Shown: positions 1 through 10,193, counted from the stretch's first letter. The stretch: 64,000 nt of DNA from Marinobacter goseongensis (GCF_023156235.1 NZ_JAKZAI010000013.1:62001-126000); one strand, 5' to 3'. The notes: generated by a model from the letters alone, not told the origin. Numbers and translations: made by a program.

Positions 1-1
1 G

Positions 2-1501
2 GGACAGGGTGCCGGTGCAATGCCGCGGGAGCCGTCCGGCGAAACCTTCTCCGAACTGAGCGCGCTATTGCATCAGGGGCGTTCTGGCGACGGATCCTCG
101 TCCATTGCCGGTGGTCAGATATTTCTAGACACCGGCACCCTGATGACGCGCCTCAGCGATGTCCAGGGACTGCCCGCGCAATGGGGCCAGGGGCGCGTAG
201 TGTCTCTGACTGAGCAATTGGAACCGGTTCTGAAAGCCGATGACGGCAAAGTGTGTGCGGTCGGTCAGGTAGACAGCGACGTTATCAATCTCGTTTCAAT
301 GCTGTTCGATTTCATTCTTGAAGATCGTCAGCTCCACCCGGTAATGAAGGCGCTGATCGGGCGTTTGCAGATTCCGGTTCTCAAGGTCGCGCTGAGTGAC
401 AAGAACTTCTTCAACCGGGGCGGACATCCGGTTCGCAAACTGTTGAATGAGCTCGCCATGTCAGCGATCGGCTGGACCGAGAAGAAAACCGGCCAGCGGG
501 ACCCGCTGCGCGACCAAATTGAAAACGTCGTCGACCGCGTACTCAACGAGTTCACCGACAATGTCGACCTGTTCAGCGAGTTGCTGAGTGATTTTAGCCA
601 TTTCATGGATCTGGACCGTCGTCGCCGGGAACTGGTCGAGCAACGGTTGCGGGATGCCGAGGAGGGCCGCGCCAAGCAGGAGCGTGCGGCCGAATTCTCC
701 AGGCAACTGATTGACGAAGTGGTCGCGGGGCGGGAGCTGCCGGAACCCGTTCAGGCCCTGCTTTCCGAAGCGTGGACCAAATACCTGCAATGGACGGTGC
801 TCCGCGAGGGCGACGACAGTCAGGCCTGGGCCCGCGCCGGTGAGTTGACGCGCAAGTTGGTGTGGAGTGTCGACCCCCGCCCGGTTACTGACAGCACCCG
901 CACGGAACTGTTGCGGGCGATTCCGTCGATTGTTGACGAACTGCGCCGCGCCCTGCAGGAAATTTCCTGGGATCCGTTTGCCACGGATGCGGTCATCCGT
1001 GATCTGGAGCTGGTTCACGTAGATGTGTTCCAGCAACTGGTCACGTCCAGGGCTGAGCCTGTTGCACAACCGGAACCGAAGCCAGCACCGGAACCTCCAA
1101 GAGCGGAAGCGGTCGCGCAGACCGAGCCGGTGGCTGAGCCGCCACAAGGCGGTGCGGTGCCCGAGAGGGTGGACGTTCAGGTCGGGCAGCTGGATGCACC
1201 GCCCGGAGAGAGCGGGCTCGATCCCGCCTGGCTCGACAAGGCCGATAAACTGCGCGTCGGTTCCTGGATCGAGCTCAACCGAGAAGGCGTTAGAACCCGC
1301 TGTAAGCTGGCGGCGTTCATCAAGGCGACCGGTAAGTACATTTTTGTGAACCGCAGTGGCGCCAAGGTCGTGGAATATCAGCGCGAGGCACTGGCAGCGG
1401 CCATGGCCAACGACGAACTCACCATGCTGGATGACGGCCTGATTTTTGATCGTGCCCTGGAATCCATCATCGATAACCTCCGAAGCAGCCGCAAGGACTG
1501 A
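2..1501 (+). CDS. DUF1631 family protein, 3' part (5' end outside window)
   Basis: The frame is open to the left edge, with no stop before the first in-frame ATG at 20, and about 500 residues are visible. DUF1631 proteins are usually longer (about 700 or more residues), so this is probably the C-terminal part of a gene that begins upstream. A long helical, charged region is followed by a Pro/Ala/Glu-rich linker (about residues 345-390) and a basic beta-rich terminal domain that looks PilZ-like (key stretch LRVGSWIEL). It lies just upstream of ampD, the order I recall from Pseudomonas, where nadC precedes the pair. The function is unknown; a cyclic-di-GMP link would be a guess from the PilZ-like tail only. 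Confidence 0.8.
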   Translation, partial: GQGAGAMPREPSGETFSELSALLHQGRSGDGSSSIAGGQIFLDTGTLMTRLSDVQGLPAQWGQGRVVSLTEQLEPVLKADDGKVCAVGQVDSDVINLVSMLFDFILEDRQLHPVMKALIGRLQIPVLKVALSDKNFFNRGGHPVRKLLNELAMSAIGWTEKKTGQRDPLRDQIENVVDRVLNEFTDNVDLFSELLSDFSHFMDLDRRRRELVEQRLRDAEEGRAKQERAAEFSRQLIDEVVAGRELPEPVQALLSEAWTKYLQWTVLREGDDSQAWARAGELTRKLVWSVDPRPVTDSTRTELLRAIPSIVDELRRALQEISWDPFATDAVIRDLELVHVDVFQQLVTSRAEPVAQPEPKPAPEPPRAEAVAQTEPVAEPPQGGAVPERVDVQVGQLDAPPGESGLDPAWLDKADKLRVGSWIELNREGVRTRCKLAAFIKATGKYIFVNRSGAKVVEYQREALAAAMANDELTMLDDGLIFDRALESIIDNLRSSRKD

Positions 1502-1571
1502 GCTGGCGTAGCAACCCGGGTCACTTTGTGCTTCAATCAGGTCAGAAACCGACAGCAACAAACCTGCTGGA

Positions 1572-2207
1572 ATGACCTTGTCTGACTCGATTCGAAGCCA
1601 CAGCGAAACGCCCCCTGAAGAGCACTCCATCAAATATCTGCGCCGCACCGGCCGGATCGCACGGGCGCGCTGGTGCCCGTCGCCGAACTTCGGGCCGCGG
1701 CCCGACGGTGCCGGCATTTCTCTTCTGGTTGTCCATAACATCAGTTTGCCACCGGGGCAGTTTGGCGGAGACGCCATTGAACGTTTTTTCTGTAACTGCC
1801 TGGACGCCTCCGAACATCCCTATTTCGAAACCATCGCCGGTATGCAGGTGTCAGCTCATGCGCTGATCCGCCGCGATGGCAGCGTGATTCAGTTTGTCAG
1901 TTTCCTCGATCGTGCCTGGCATGCGGGTCGTTCCAGCTTCCGGGGTGAGCAGGAATGCAACGACTTTTCCATCGGCATCGAACTGGAGGGTGCCGATGAT
2001 ATTCCCTACACCGATGAGCAATATCAGAGCCTGGCGGACGTGTCCGCGTACGTGATGGCGGCCTGGCCAGAGATTCGTCGCGACCGCATCACCGGTCATT
2101 GCGATATCGCCCCCGGACGAAAAACCGATCCCGGGCCGGCCTTTGACTGGAAACACTATCACCAGCGATTACTGGCCCTGCGCGGCGAGTCCGGGGAGGC
2201 AGGCTGA
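1572..2207 (+). CDS. ampD: 1,6-anhydro-N-acetylmuramyl-L-alanine amidase AmpD
   Basis: Cytoplasmic zinc amidase of peptidoglycan recycling. It removes the stem peptide from anhydromuropeptides and so keeps AmpR-controlled beta-lactamase genes silent. All expected active-site residues are visible: zinc ligands His55 (VVHNISLP), His176 and Asp186 (GHCDIAPGRKTDPG), with Glu137 and Lys184 as catalytic partners, at the spacing known for Citrobacter AmpD. At 211 residues it is about 20 longer than the usual enzyme, all at the N terminus. No good ribosome site precedes the ATG at 1572, so the start is uncertain. The stop overlaps the ampE start by one base (TGATG), so the two genes are probably translationally coupled. 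Confidence 0.95.
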   Translation: MTLSDSIRSHSETPPEEHSIKYLRRTGRIARARWCPSPNFGPRPDGAGISLLVVHNISLPPGQFGGDAIERFFCNCLDASEHPYFETIAGMQVSAHALIRRDGSVIQFVSFLDRAWHAGRSSFRGEQECNDFSIGIELEGADDIPYTDEQYQSLADVSAYVMAAWPEIRRDRITGHCDIAPGRKTDPGPAFDWKHYHQRLLALRGESGEAG

Positions 2208-3094
2208 TGGTTCTGGTGACCTTTCTGCTGGCCTGGCTGGTGCGACGGCGGCTGGATATGTCCGGCCACCTTGTTGGAGATAACGTGTGGCGCGCCTGGT
2301 TTCAGGCCGGCCGCAAGACCGATGCCGGCCGGGAGTCCGAAATCTGGCGGGGCCTCTTGCGGGTGGCGCTGCCAGCGGCAGCGCTGGTGGTGCTTGTAGC
2401 GGTGGCCGAGCAAGGTGGCTGGCGGCTGGCGGTGTATCCGCTGGAATTTCTGCTGCTACTGTTGCTGATGGGGTCGCCTGGGTGGAAACCGTTGCTGCGT
2501 GCCTACAGTGACTCCTGGAGTCGTGGCGACATGCAGGCAGCCTGGCATCACATCAAGGATGTTTTACCCGCTGCGGAACGCGGTCAGGCGCATTCCCCGG
2601 ACGACATGCATCTGTCGCTGTGCAAGAAACTGATGGTGACATTGTTCGAGCGATTTTTCCTTGTGGCGTTCTGGTACGTGGTGGGAGGCATCGGGTTGGC
2701 TTTGTTTGCCCGGGGTCTGGTTGCGCTCCAGGAACATTGGCCCCAGGCTGCTGCGCGCCCCCGGTTCGCACGAATTGCCGCGGTCGTCGCCTGGGTACCG
2801 TCCCGCTTGCTGGCGCTGACGTTTGGTCTGGCCGGTGATCTCGCCGGATGGGTGAAAGAAGCGCGGGTTCTGTTGGTGTCTCCTTCCCTCAAGACCTCCC
2901 AGGTGTTGATGGCTGCGGCGAATGGGGCATTGACGGGGTATGCGCTGGATCCCGCCCGCTTCTCGAGAATCCACCCTGACGAGTGGACCCGTTTTGGCAG
3001 CAAAAGCCTCGGTGCAATCCGGGACCTGCTGAACCGAAGCATGCTGGTCTGGATCTGTGCTTTCGCTTTGCTGGTAATCGCCGGCGTGGTGTGA
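2207..3094 (+). CDS. ampE: AmpE-like inner-membrane protein
   Basis: A 295-residue polytopic membrane protein directly coupled to ampD. Hydrophobic segments lie at the N terminus, around residues 47-65 and 80-92, around 145-170, and at the extreme C terminus (WICAFALLVIAGVV). AmpE is described as a signalling or regulatory partner of AmpD in cell-wall recycling, but its activity is not settled. The assignment rests on position, membrane layout and the family-like central part. A conserved neighbour role is more certain than any mechanism. Confidence 0.85.
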   Translation: MVLVTFLLAWLVRRRLDMSGHLVGDNVWRAWFQAGRKTDAGRESEIWRGLLRVALPAAALVVLVAVAEQGGWRLAVYPLEFLLLLLLMGSPGWKPLLRAYSDSWSRGDMQAAWHHIKDVLPAAERGQAHSPDDMHLSLCKKLMVTLFERFFLVAFWYVVGGIGLALFARGLVALQEHWPQAAARPRFARIAAVVAWVPSRLLALTFGLAGDLAGWVKEARVLLVSPSLKTSQVLMAAANGALTGYALDPARFSRIHPDEWTRFGSKSLGAIRDLLNRSMLVWICAFALLVIAGVV

Positions 3095-3150
3095 GCTGCT
3101 GACAAAAAGTAAAATTTTGAGAAACGTTACAGATAAACAACAATAAGTCC

Positions 3151-3177
3151 TCAAGTTTCTAGTACTTTAGGCGACAA
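3151..3177 (+). promoter_or_regulatory. Sigma-28 (FliA)-type promoter for the chemoreceptor gene
   Basis: TCAAGTTT at 3151-3158, exactly 11 bases, then GGCGACAA at 3170-3177. The flagellar sigma consensus is TAAAGTTT-N11-GCCGATAA, so 7/8 and 6/8 positions match at the canonical spacing. Transcription would begin near 3184, shortly before the chemoreceptor start. Chemoreceptor genes are typical FliA targets. This is an inference from the motif. Confidence 0.6.
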
Positions 3178-3226
3178 CATTAAAAAGCAATAAAGTTTCA
3201 TCTTTTTGAAACGCCGCGGGGTCGCT

Positions 3227-5257
3227 GTGAAACACTTTATAAAGCCTGCAGTCGCATTGATGAACCGGCTGCCGATGTTCTACAAATTCAGTCTGATCAG
3301 CGTACTGTTTCTGATTCCGATTGTCGGCCTGGCCGGGCTGGTTATCAGCGAGCTGAACCGATCAGTGGATACTATGACCCGCGGTGTCGAGGGTCTCGCT
3401 CAGTTGGAGCAGGTGGATACGCTGCTGGATGCGGCTTTTGATTATCGGGATTACCGGGCACCGGGCAAGACCAAGGACGAAATGGAACTGCTGAATCGAT
3501 CAGAGGATTCTGCCGAAACAATCACCCGCATACTGGATGAGCTTTCAACCCGCGAGTTGGCGTTTGATACGTCGGGAAACTGGAACAAGCAGATTGTCCA
3601 GCTCAAGCAGGACTGGGAGTCACTCCGGATTTCAGACAGTTATCAAAGCAACATCGATCCGCAGTTCAAGTACTATCAGGAGTTCGTTCAGAAAGTGCGG
3701 GCCATGGTCTCTGCCACCGTCGAGATTTCCGGCCTGGGCCAGGATCCGGCCCCCGAGAACCAGTTGCTGCTCGGGCTGGTAAGCGAATCATTACCGGATG
3801 CCCGACACTCTCTCGGACGGGCACGGTCTTTTGGTATTTTTGCACTGGTTGAGGGACAGGTCGGTTACAACCTCAGCGACGGGCTGAATGAAATCTATGA
3901 CGAACTGACCAACCGGAGCACGCTCCTGGCGCCAGCCCTCTCTGTCGCTCTGGATGCTTCTCCCCGCCTGGGCGAGGAGGGCAGACCTACGGTGGCCAAT
4001 ATTAAAGACAGTCTTGGTCGCGTCCGTGACCTGCTGGATGCCAACATCATCACGCCGATGCGTCTGGAAATGCCATGGCAGGCGTTTGATGCCGCAGTGT
4101 CCGAGGAACTGTCACACTACGACACACTGAAAGCGGTGGTGTTCGACGTGGTGCGGGAGAATCTGGACTCCAGCCTGCAAGGGGAAGTCCGGCAGCGCCA
4201 GCTGATCATTGTCGCGCTGATTCTGGTTCTTTTGGTGGTGGTGTACCTTTACATCGGTTTCTTCATGTCGGTCCGCAATGCCATTAATCAGTTCAGCAAA
4301 GCGGCGCGAACTGTTGCAGACGGTGACATGACCGCCCACATCCAGCTCGACAATCGCGACGAACTGGGTGAGCTGACCACCGAATTCAACAATATGACGG
4401 ATCGCATCTCAGAGCTGGTGCGGTCGGTGAGCCGGACCACGTCCGAGGTGGATCAGCAGGCCACTCGGGTGAAAGACACCGCCTCCGCCAACAGCGAAGC
4501 CGTCGCCCGGCAGATGGAGGAGTCCGGTCAGATCAATGAGGCTATGAACCAGATGGTGGAAGCGGTTCATGAGGTAACCGAAAGTGCCCATCGGGTCTCG
4601 GACAGCGCCCACACTGCCGAGCGTGATACCGAAAAGGGCCGTGCGGTTGTGGCGGATACGGTCGACACCATCAATCGCCTGGCGACGGAAATCTCCGGCG
4701 CGGTTGACGTTATCAACCGGGTCAGTGCCGACAGTGCCAACATCAGTCAGGTGCTGGTGGAGATCAAGGCCATCGCCGAGCAGACCAACTTGCTGGCACT
4801 GAATGCGGCCATCGAGGCCGCCAGGGCGGGAGAGCAGGGCCGTGGCTTTGCGGTAGTGGCGGACGAAGTGCGGTCGCTGTCCCAGCGCACCCACAAATCC
4901 ACCGAGGAAATCGAGGGTATGATTTCCCGTCTGCAGAGTGGCGTGAAAGATGCTGTGGCGGCAATGACCAACAGCCATGACGTCACGGAAACCACCGTCC
5001 GCAAGTCTTCGGAAGTGACGGAAGCGCTGGACCGTATCGCGCAGGGCATCGCGACCATCGTGGACATGAGCCACCAGATTGCCCAGGCCGCTGAAGAGCA
5101 ATCGGCGGTGGCTCGCAACGTCAATGACAATGTCGAGCAGATCAGTGAGCTTGGTCAGACCACCGCGAGCAACGCCGAGGAAACCCTGGCGTCGTCACGG
5201 CAGATGTCAGACCTGACGGCGTCCCTGCAGCGACTGGTCGAGGCGTTCAAGGTCTGA
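3227..5257 (+). CDS. Methyl-accepting chemotaxis protein
   Basis: Membrane chemoreceptor that would signal through CheW/CheA. In order it has an N-terminal transmembrane segment (around [13 protein letters not shown]), a large periplasmic sensor region of about 280 residues, a second transmembrane segment encoded near 4202-4265, a HAMP domain, and a long cytoplasmic coiled coil. The conserved hairpin tip contains [19 protein letters not shown] and [11 protein letters not shown]. The ligand cannot be read from the sequence. The GTG at 3227 has a GGGG stretch about 6-8 bases upstream. A TTG at 3206 and an ATG at 3260 are alternatives in the same frame. It follows ampDE as I recall from Pseudomonas, but has its own FliA-like promoter. 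Confidence 0.93.
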   Translation: MKHFIKPAVALMNRLPMFYKFSLISVLFLIPIVGLAGLVISELNRSVDTMTRGVEGLAQLEQVDTLLDAAFDYRDYRAPGKTKDEMELLNRSEDSAETITRILDELSTRELAFDTSGNWNKQIVQLKQDWESLRISDSYQSNIDPQFKYYQEFVQKVRAMVSATVEISGLGQDPAPENQLLLGLVSESLPDARHSLGRARSFGIFALVEGQVGYNLSDGLNEIYDELTNRSTLLAPALSVALDASPRLGEEGRPTVANIKDSLGRVRDLLDANIITPMRLEMPWQAFDAAVSEELSHYDTLKAVVFDVVRENLDSSLQGEVRQRQLIIVALILVLLVVVYLYIGFFMSVRNAINQFSKAARTVADGDMTAHIQLDNRDELGELTTEFNNMTDRISELVRSVSRTTSEVDQQATRVKDTASANSEAVARQMEESGQINEAMNQMVEAVHEVTESAHRVSDSAHTAERDTEKGRAVVADTVDTINRLATEISGAVDVINRVSADSANISQVLVEIKAIAEQTNLLALNAAIEAARAGEQGRGFAVVADEVRSLSQRTHKSTEEIEGMISRLQSGVKDAVAAMTNSHDVTETTVRKSSEVTEALDRIAQGIATIVDMSHQIAQAAEEQSAVARNVNDNVEQISELGQTTASNAEETLASSRQMSDLTASLQRLVEAFKV

Positions 5258-5263
5258 GGGACT

Positions 5264-5292
5264 GTCCGGCCTCACAGGCCGGACTTCTTCTG
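5264..5292 (+). terminator. Rho-independent terminator after the chemoreceptor gene
   Basis: Perfect 8-bp inverted repeat GTCCGGCC (5264-5271) / GGCCGGAC (5277-5284) with a 5-base loop, followed by TTCTTCTGTT. It overlaps the stop codon of the convergent adenosyltransferase gene. Confidence 0.65.
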
Positions 5293-5829
5293 TTCCCAGA
5301 GTATCTCTTCTCCGCCGTCCCGGCGGGCCAGCACTCGCGCAATCACGAACAGCAGATCCGACAGCCGGTTCAGGTAATGCCGTGAGGCGGTGTTGATGGA
5401 ATCCTCATGGCCCAACGCCACCACTACGCGTTCGGCCCGGCGGCATACCGCACGGGCCAGGTGGCACTGAGCTGCGCCTGGCGTTCCCCCCGGCAGGATA
5501 AAGTTCTTCAGCGGCGGCAGGCCCTCATTGTGCCGGTCCAGGGTGTTTTCCAGCCACTCGATGTGGTCATCACCGATCACCCGGCTGCCCGGAATCGCGA
5601 ACTCACCGCCCAAGTCAAACAGGTGGTGCTGGATGCGACGCAGGCTCTCTACCAGTTCGTCGTCGTTGTCGAGGGTCTCGATCAACAGGCCGATGTGGCA
5701 GTTCAGTTCGTCGGCTGTACCCATGGCCTCGACCCGCTGTGCGTTCTTGGCAATGCGGTTGCCATCGGCGAGCCCCGTGGAGCCGTCATCTCCGGTGCGG
5801 GTGTATATCTTGGAAAGGCGATTGCCCAT
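5272..5829 (-). CDS. PduO-type cob(I)alamin adenosyltransferase
   Basis: Transfers the 5'-deoxyadenosyl group of ATP to cob(I)alamin to make coenzyme B12. The 185-residue protein has the PduO-type signatures: TRTGDDGSTGL near the N terminus for ATP binding, and RRAERVV and NRLSDLLFV in the C-terminal helical part. It is not the unrelated CobA/CobO type. An AGGAG ribosome site about 8 bases upstream fixes the ATG at 5829, which lies inside the end of the upstream reductase gene (44-base overlap). No other B12 gene or B12-dependent enzyme is present in this window. Confidence 0.92.
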   Translation of the reverse strand: MGNRLSKIYTRTGDDGSTGLADGNRIAKNAQRVEAMGTADELNCHIGLLIETLDNDDELVESLRRIQHHLFDLGGEFAIPGSRVIGDDHIEWLENTLDRHNEGLPPLKNFILPGGTPGAAQCHLARAVCRRAERVVVALGHEDSINTASRHYLNRLSDLLFVIARVLARRDGGEEILWEQKKSGL

Positions 5830-6739
5830 CAGTGTGCTCCTGTTGGTGTGGCGACAGTTGTTGTACCCGTTCGGTCAGCATTTGGTTCACCGGCGTGGCG
5901 ATGCCGAGGTCTTTTCCCAGTTGCGTCAGATAACCGTTGATGAAGTCGATTTCGGTACGGCGGTCCTGGTGCACATCGGCGCGCATGGACGAGGTGTTGA
6001 GTGCGGTGTTCCGGGCGACGAACTCTATCTGCTGGCGCAGGGTTTGCGGAGGGGCGTTGCCTTGACCGCTGGCCCGCATCAGTTCCGATAACTCACCGCA
6101 CAGATCCTCAATCGTATCCTGATACAGCGGTGCAGACAGTATGTTTCCGTTAGGGCAGTCCAGCAGAGCCGTGTAGGGATTGATGCCTGCGTTGATGACC
6201 AGCTTATGCCACAGGCGGCGCAGGATGTCCGTCTCGGGATGGACACGCAGCGGACTGGCGCCCAGTCGCGCGACAATGCTGTCGAGATGGTTGCCTGCGG
6301 GTTCCGTCAGCGGCCCCACCCAGGTATCCCCGGAACCGGCATGAACCAGCAGATCCGGTTCGGGTCGGTTGGCGCCCTCGGTGGTACTGGCAGCAAGAAT
6401 GGGGCGGTCCGGCCAGCGGGCGGTCACCGCCTGCTGACTGCCCAGGCCATTCTGAAAGAGCACAAAAGGGGTGTTTGCCGGAAACCGCTCGATAACGCCG
6501 GCAACTGCCTCCAGCGTATCTCCGGCTTTGGTGGTCACCAGGATCAGTTCCGGGGCATCTCTGGCGCGGAGCCAGGGCACTTGAACGGTGGTCTCGGAAT
6601 CTGTCAGCGGACGAAAACGGTAGCGGATTCCGGCCACAGTCTGAGATGCGCCGGGCCGGGCAATGAAGGCTGCCTGGCCGGCAGGCAATGAGGCGGCCCA
6701 AAGCCGCCCCAGAGAGCCTGCGCCCAGAATCGCGATCAT
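5786..6739 (-). CDS. panE: 2-dehydropantoate 2-reductase family protein (ketopantoate reductase)
   Basis: NADPH-dependent reductase of the ApbA/PanE family, which makes pantoate for coenzyme A synthesis. An N-terminal Rossmann glycine motif (ILGAGSLG) is followed by the expected lysine in LWHKLVINAGINP and the C-terminal helix SSMRADVHQDRRTEIDFING. At 317 residues it is slightly long. The last 15 or so residues overlap the start of the adenosyltransferase gene in another frame and look non-conserved. The start lies 6 bases after the valS stop, so it is probably the fourth gene of the pepA-holC-valS transcript. PanE paralogues of unclear substrate exist, so the exact substrate is inferred. Confidence 0.85.
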   Translation of the reverse strand: MIAILGAGSLGRLWAASLPAGQAAFIARPGASQTVAGIRYRFRPLTDSETTVQVPWLRARDAPELILVTTKAGDTLEAVAGVIERFPANTPFVLFQNGLGSQQAVTARWPDRPILAASTTEGANRPEPDLLVHAGSGDTWVGPLTEPAGNHLDSIVARLGASPLRVHPETDILRRLWHKLVINAGINPYTALLDCPNGNILSAPLYQDTIEDLCGELSELMRASGQGNAPPQTLRQQIEFVARNTALNTSSMRADVHQDRRTEIDFINGYLTQLGKDLGIATPVNQMLTERVQQLSPHQQEHTDGQSPFQDIHPHRR

Positions 6740-6744
6740 GCCGG

Positions 6745-9597
6745 TTACATGGCCTCGATGTCGGCCCGCTGCTGGCTCAGGCGGGCCTGGCTGCTCTGGG
6801 CGTCACGGAGTTTTTCCTGCTCCTTCTCGACCACGTCCGCCGGAGCCTTGGCGGTGAACTTATCATTGTTCAGCTTGCCTTCGAGGCGGCCGATTTCCTT
6901 CTGCAGGCGTTCCAGCTCCTTGTCGAGTCGCCTGAGCTCGGCATCCTTGTCGATCAGCCCCGCCATCGGCACCAGCACTTCCATTTCGCCGACCAGCTGG
7001 GTGGCCGACATCGGGGCATTGTCGCCCTCGAGCCAGTCGAGGCTCTCCAGTTTGGCCAGCGAGCTGAGGAACTGGCGGTTATCGTTCATGCGGCGCTTGT
7101 CATCGCTTTCTTTACTGCGCAGCAGTACCGGAATTTTCTTCGCCGGGGAGATGTTCATTTCGCCACGGACGTTGCGCACCGCCACGATCACACCTTTCAG
7201 CCACTCGATATCGGCGGTCACGGCGGCGTCCTGTTTGTTGGCGTCCGGTTGCGGGTATGGCTGCAGCATGATGCTGTCACCGGCCTTCCCGGCCAGCGGG
7301 GCGATACGCTGCCAGATTTCTTCGGTAATGAACGGCATCATTGGATGTGCCAACCGCAGCACCGCCTCCAGCACCCGCACCAGGGTGCGACGGGTGCCGC
7401 GCTTGGCTTCCGCGCTGGCCGCCTCATCATTCAGCACCGGTTTGGACAGCTCCAGATACCAGTCGCAATACTCGTTCCAGATGAACTCGTAAAGGGCGTA
7501 GGCGGCCAGGTCGAAGCGATACTGATCGAGGTGGCGGATCACCTCCTGCTCACAGTGTTGCAACTCGCTAATGATCCAGCGGTCGGCCAGTGACAGCGCC
7601 ACAGGCTCGTCGTTGATGCCGCAGTCTTCGCCTTCGGTGTTCATCAGGACATAACGGGCGGCGTTCCACAGCTTGTTGCAGAAGTTGCGATAGCCCTCCA
7701 GGCGTTTCATGTCCCAGTTGATGTCACGACCGGTGGTGGCCATGGCCGCCAGGGTGAAACGCAGGGCATCGGTGCCGTGGGCGGCGATGCCGTCGGGAAA
7801 TTCCTTCTGGGTGCGCTTGCCGATCTTCTCCGCCAGTTTGGGCTGCATCAGGTTGCCGGTGCGTTTGTCCAGGAGTTCGTCCAGGCCGATGCCGTCGATC
7901 ATGTCCAGCGGATCAATGACATTGCCCTTGGACTTGGACATCTTGTCACCATGCTCATCGCGGATCAGACCGGTGACGTACACGGTCTTGAAGGGCACCT
8001 GCGGGGTGCCGTCTTCGTTTTTCATGAAGTGCATGGTCATCATGATCATCCGCGCAACCCAGAAGAAAATGATGTCAAAGCCGGTGACCAGCACGTCGGT
8101 GGGGTGGAAGGTTTTCAGGCGTTCAGTGATCTCCGGCCAGCCCAGGGTGCCGAAAGTCCAGAGCGCGGAGCTGAACCAGGTGTCGAGAACGTCGTCGTCC
8201 TGTTTCAGCTCGAGATCGGCCGCGAGATTGTGCTTCTGGCGCACTTCGTCCTCGTTGCGACCGACGTAGATATTGCCGTCGGCGTCGTACCAGGCCGGAA
8301 TGCGGTGACCCCACCACAGCTGGCGGGAGATACACCAGTCCTGGATGTCGCGCATCCATGAGAAGTACATGTTCTCGTATTGTTTTGGCACAAACTGGAT
8401 GCGACCGTCTTCCACGGCCTCGATGGCCGGCTTGGCCAGCGTCTTGGCATCGGCGAACCATTGATCGGTCAGCATGGGCTCGATGATCAGCCCGGAACGG
8501 TCACCGCGGGGAACGCTCAATACATGGTCTTCCACCTGTTGTACCAGGCCGGCGGCATCCATATCGGCCACGATCTGCTTGCGGGCGGCCTCACGGGTCA
8601 GGCCGGCGTAGGCCCCTGGCAAGGCGCCGTCGAGGTCCGTGTTCTCGGTGCCGTCGGCGTTGAAGACTTCGGCCACGTCGCGGATGTTGGCGTCCTGGGT
8701 CATGACGTTGATCATCGGCAGGTGGTTGCGCTTGCCCACGGCGTAATCGTTGAAGTCATGGGCCGGGGTGATCTTCACGCAGCCGGAGCCTTTTTCCGGG
8801 TCGGCGTGGTGATCGGCCACGATGGGAATCCGCCGGTTTACCAGCGGCAGCATGACATGCTTGCCAATCAGATGCTGGTAACGCTCGTCTTCAGGATGCA
8901 CGGCCACGGCGGTATCGCCCAGCATGGTCTCCGGACGAGTGGTGGCGACCACGACATAGTCTTTGCCGTCTTGTGTTTTGGCGCCGTCTGCCAATGGGTA
9001 GCGCAGGTGCCAGAAGAAACCTTTCTCTTCCTTGTTCTCCACCTCCAGATCGGAGATGGCGGTGTGCAGTTTCGGGTCCCAGTTCACCAGCCGCTTGCCA
9101 CGGTATACCAGGCCTTCGTCGTACAGGCGGATGAACACTTCCTGCACGGCCTTGTAGAAGCCGTCGTCCATGGTGAAACGTTCGTTGTCCCAGTCCACGG
9201 AGTTGCCGAGGCGGCGGATCTGGCGGGTGATGGTGCCGCCGGAGTGTTCTTTCCAGTCCCAGATGCGCTTGATGAAGTCATCCCGGCCGAGATCGTGGCG
9301 GGTTTTGCCTTCTTCGGCGGCCAGTTTACGCTCGACCACCATCTGGGTGGCGATGCCGGCGTGGTCGGTGCCGACGGTCCACAGCGCGTTGCGGCCCTGC
9401 ATGCGCTTGAAGCGGGTGAGGGTGTCCATGATGGTGTGCTGGAATGCGTGGCCCATGTGCAGGCTGCCGGTGACATTGGGGGGCGGGATGGCGATGCTGT
9501 AGGAGTCGCCCTCGCCGCTGGGCCGGAAATAGCCTTTGGATTCCCAGTTTTCGTACCACTGGCGCTCAATATTTTCTGGCTGGTAGGTTTTTTCCAT
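6745..9597 (-). CDS. valS: Valine-tRNA ligase
   Basis: Class I aminoacyl-tRNA synthetase that charges tRNA-Val, with CP1 editing. Its 950 residues match the family length. The ATP-binding HMGH (residues 47-50, in [15 protein letters not shown]) and KMSKS (from Lys552) motifs are both intact. The C-terminal coiled-coil arm ([16 protein letters not shown] onward) that grips the tRNA is present. It follows holC with an 83-bp gap that holds no obvious promoter. The pepA-holC-valS order is common in gammaproteobacteria. Confidence 0.99.
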   Translation of the reverse strand: MEKTYQPENIERQWYENWESKGYFRPSGEGDSYSIAIPPPNVTGSLHMGHAFQHTIMDTLTRFKRMQGRNALWTVGTDHAGIATQMVVERKLAAEEGKTRHDLGRDDFIKRIWDWKEHSGGTITRQIRRLGNSVDWDNERFTMDDGFYKAVQEVFIRLYDEGLVYRGKRLVNWDPKLHTAISDLEVENKEEKGFFWHLRYPLADGAKTQDGKDYVVVATTRPETMLGDTAVAVHPEDERYQHLIGKHVMLPLVNRRIPIVADHHADPEKGSGCVKITPAHDFNDYAVGKRNHLPMINVMTQDANIRDVAEVFNADGTENTDLDGALPGAYAGLTREAARKQIVADMDAAGLVQQVEDHVLSVPRGDRSGLIIEPMLTDQWFADAKTLAKPAIEAVEDGRIQFVPKQYENMYFSWMRDIQDWCISRQLWWGHRIPAWYDADGNIYVGRNEDEVRQKHNLAADLELKQDDDVLDTWFSSALWTFGTLGWPEITERLKTFHPTDVLVTGFDIIFFWVARMIMMTMHFMKNEDGTPQVPFKTVYVTGLIRDEHGDKMSKSKGNVIDPLDMIDGIGLDELLDKRTGNLMQPKLAEKIGKRTQKEFPDGIAAHGTDALRFTLAAMATTGRDINWDMKRLEGYRNFCNKLWNAARYVLMNTEGEDCGINDEPVALSLADRWIISELQHCEQEVIRHLDQYRFDLAAYALYEFIWNEYCDWYLELSKPVLNDEAASAEAKRGTRRTLVRVLEAVLRLAHPMMPFITEEIWQRIAPLAGKAGDSIMLQPYPQPDANKQDAAVTADIEWLKGVIVAVRNVRGEMNISPAKKIPVLLRSKESDDKRRMNDNRQFLSSLAKLESLDWLEGDNAPMSATQLVGEMEVLVPMAGLIDKDAELRRLDKELERLQKEIGRLEGKLNNDKFTAKAPADVVEKEQEKLRDAQSSQARLSQQRADIEAM

Positions 9598-9680
9598 GGG
9601 GTTCTGCAGTGACCGTTGGTTGATTCACAAGGGAAAATTGAGACGCATGATTATACATGGTCGCCCTGTTTGCGGCGAAC

Positions 9681-10193
9681 CTAACGCTTCCTCTGATCAT
9701 GCACCCGAGGTTCAATCCCCAGCGCCCGCAACTGCTTGAAATGCGATCGGGCCTGATCCAGCACGGCGGTATCGTTATGCGCAACCAGCGCCAGCCGTTT
9801 GAAGCGGTCCGCATCTGCCGGCAAGGTCGCCGACAGAATGATCACGGTATCCCACGCCTCGGCCACCGGCGGACACAAAAGTATGCCTACGGGATCGGTG
9901 CAGGTGCTGGCTGAGTCGGGGACAATGCTGTGGGGAATGAAGGCGTCGGGGCTGAAGTTCCACAGCAGGTCGTCCAGCTCTTCCGCGTGCTCTGCGCTGT
10001 CACAGACGATGCACACGCGATCGCCCTGTTGCCAGGCTTTGTCCACGAGTTTGACGGCGTGGAGGTTGCGGGCAGAGGGGGTGTTCTGGGCGAGGATGTG
10101 GAACCAGTAACGCTGGTTCTGGTCGTCCGGTCCGGAGGGGCCGGCAGCGGGGCTGCCGGTCTCCTGAGGAGAGTGCGGGTTACTTTCCGGCAT
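9681..10193 (-). CDS. holC: DNA polymerase III chi subunit
   Basis: Clamp-loader accessory protein that links the polymerase III holoenzyme to SSB. The 170-residue product contains the HolC core (FHILAQN, VKLVDKAWQQGDRVCIVCDS, DDLLWNFSPDAFIPH). It is longer than the usual roughly 145 residues because of a Ser/Pro/Gly-rich N-terminal stretch of about 27 residues. A start further in would need a non-ATG codon, so the extension may be real. It overlaps the end of pepA by 14 bases. Confidence 0.93.
   Translation of the reverse strand: MPESNPHSPQETGSPAAGPSGPDDQNQRYWFHILAQNTPSARNLHAVKLVDKAWQQGDRVCIVCDSAEHAEELDDLLWNFSPDAFIPHSIVPDSASTCTDPVGILLCPPVAEAWDTVIILSATLPADADRFKRLALVAHNDTAVLDQARSHFKQLRALGIEPRVHDQRKR

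Noticed and set aside
461-1777. Long minus-strand open frame (438 codons) opposite the DUF1631 gene
   Set aside because: It is antisense to a recognised family with typical codon use, has no family-like motif and no ribosome site. Long antisense frames are common in GC-rich DNA.
8380-9612. Plus-strand open frame of 410 codons over valS
   Set aside because: It is the antisense shadow of an intact valyl-tRNA synthetase, and its translated sequence is low-complexity His/Gly/Val-rich.
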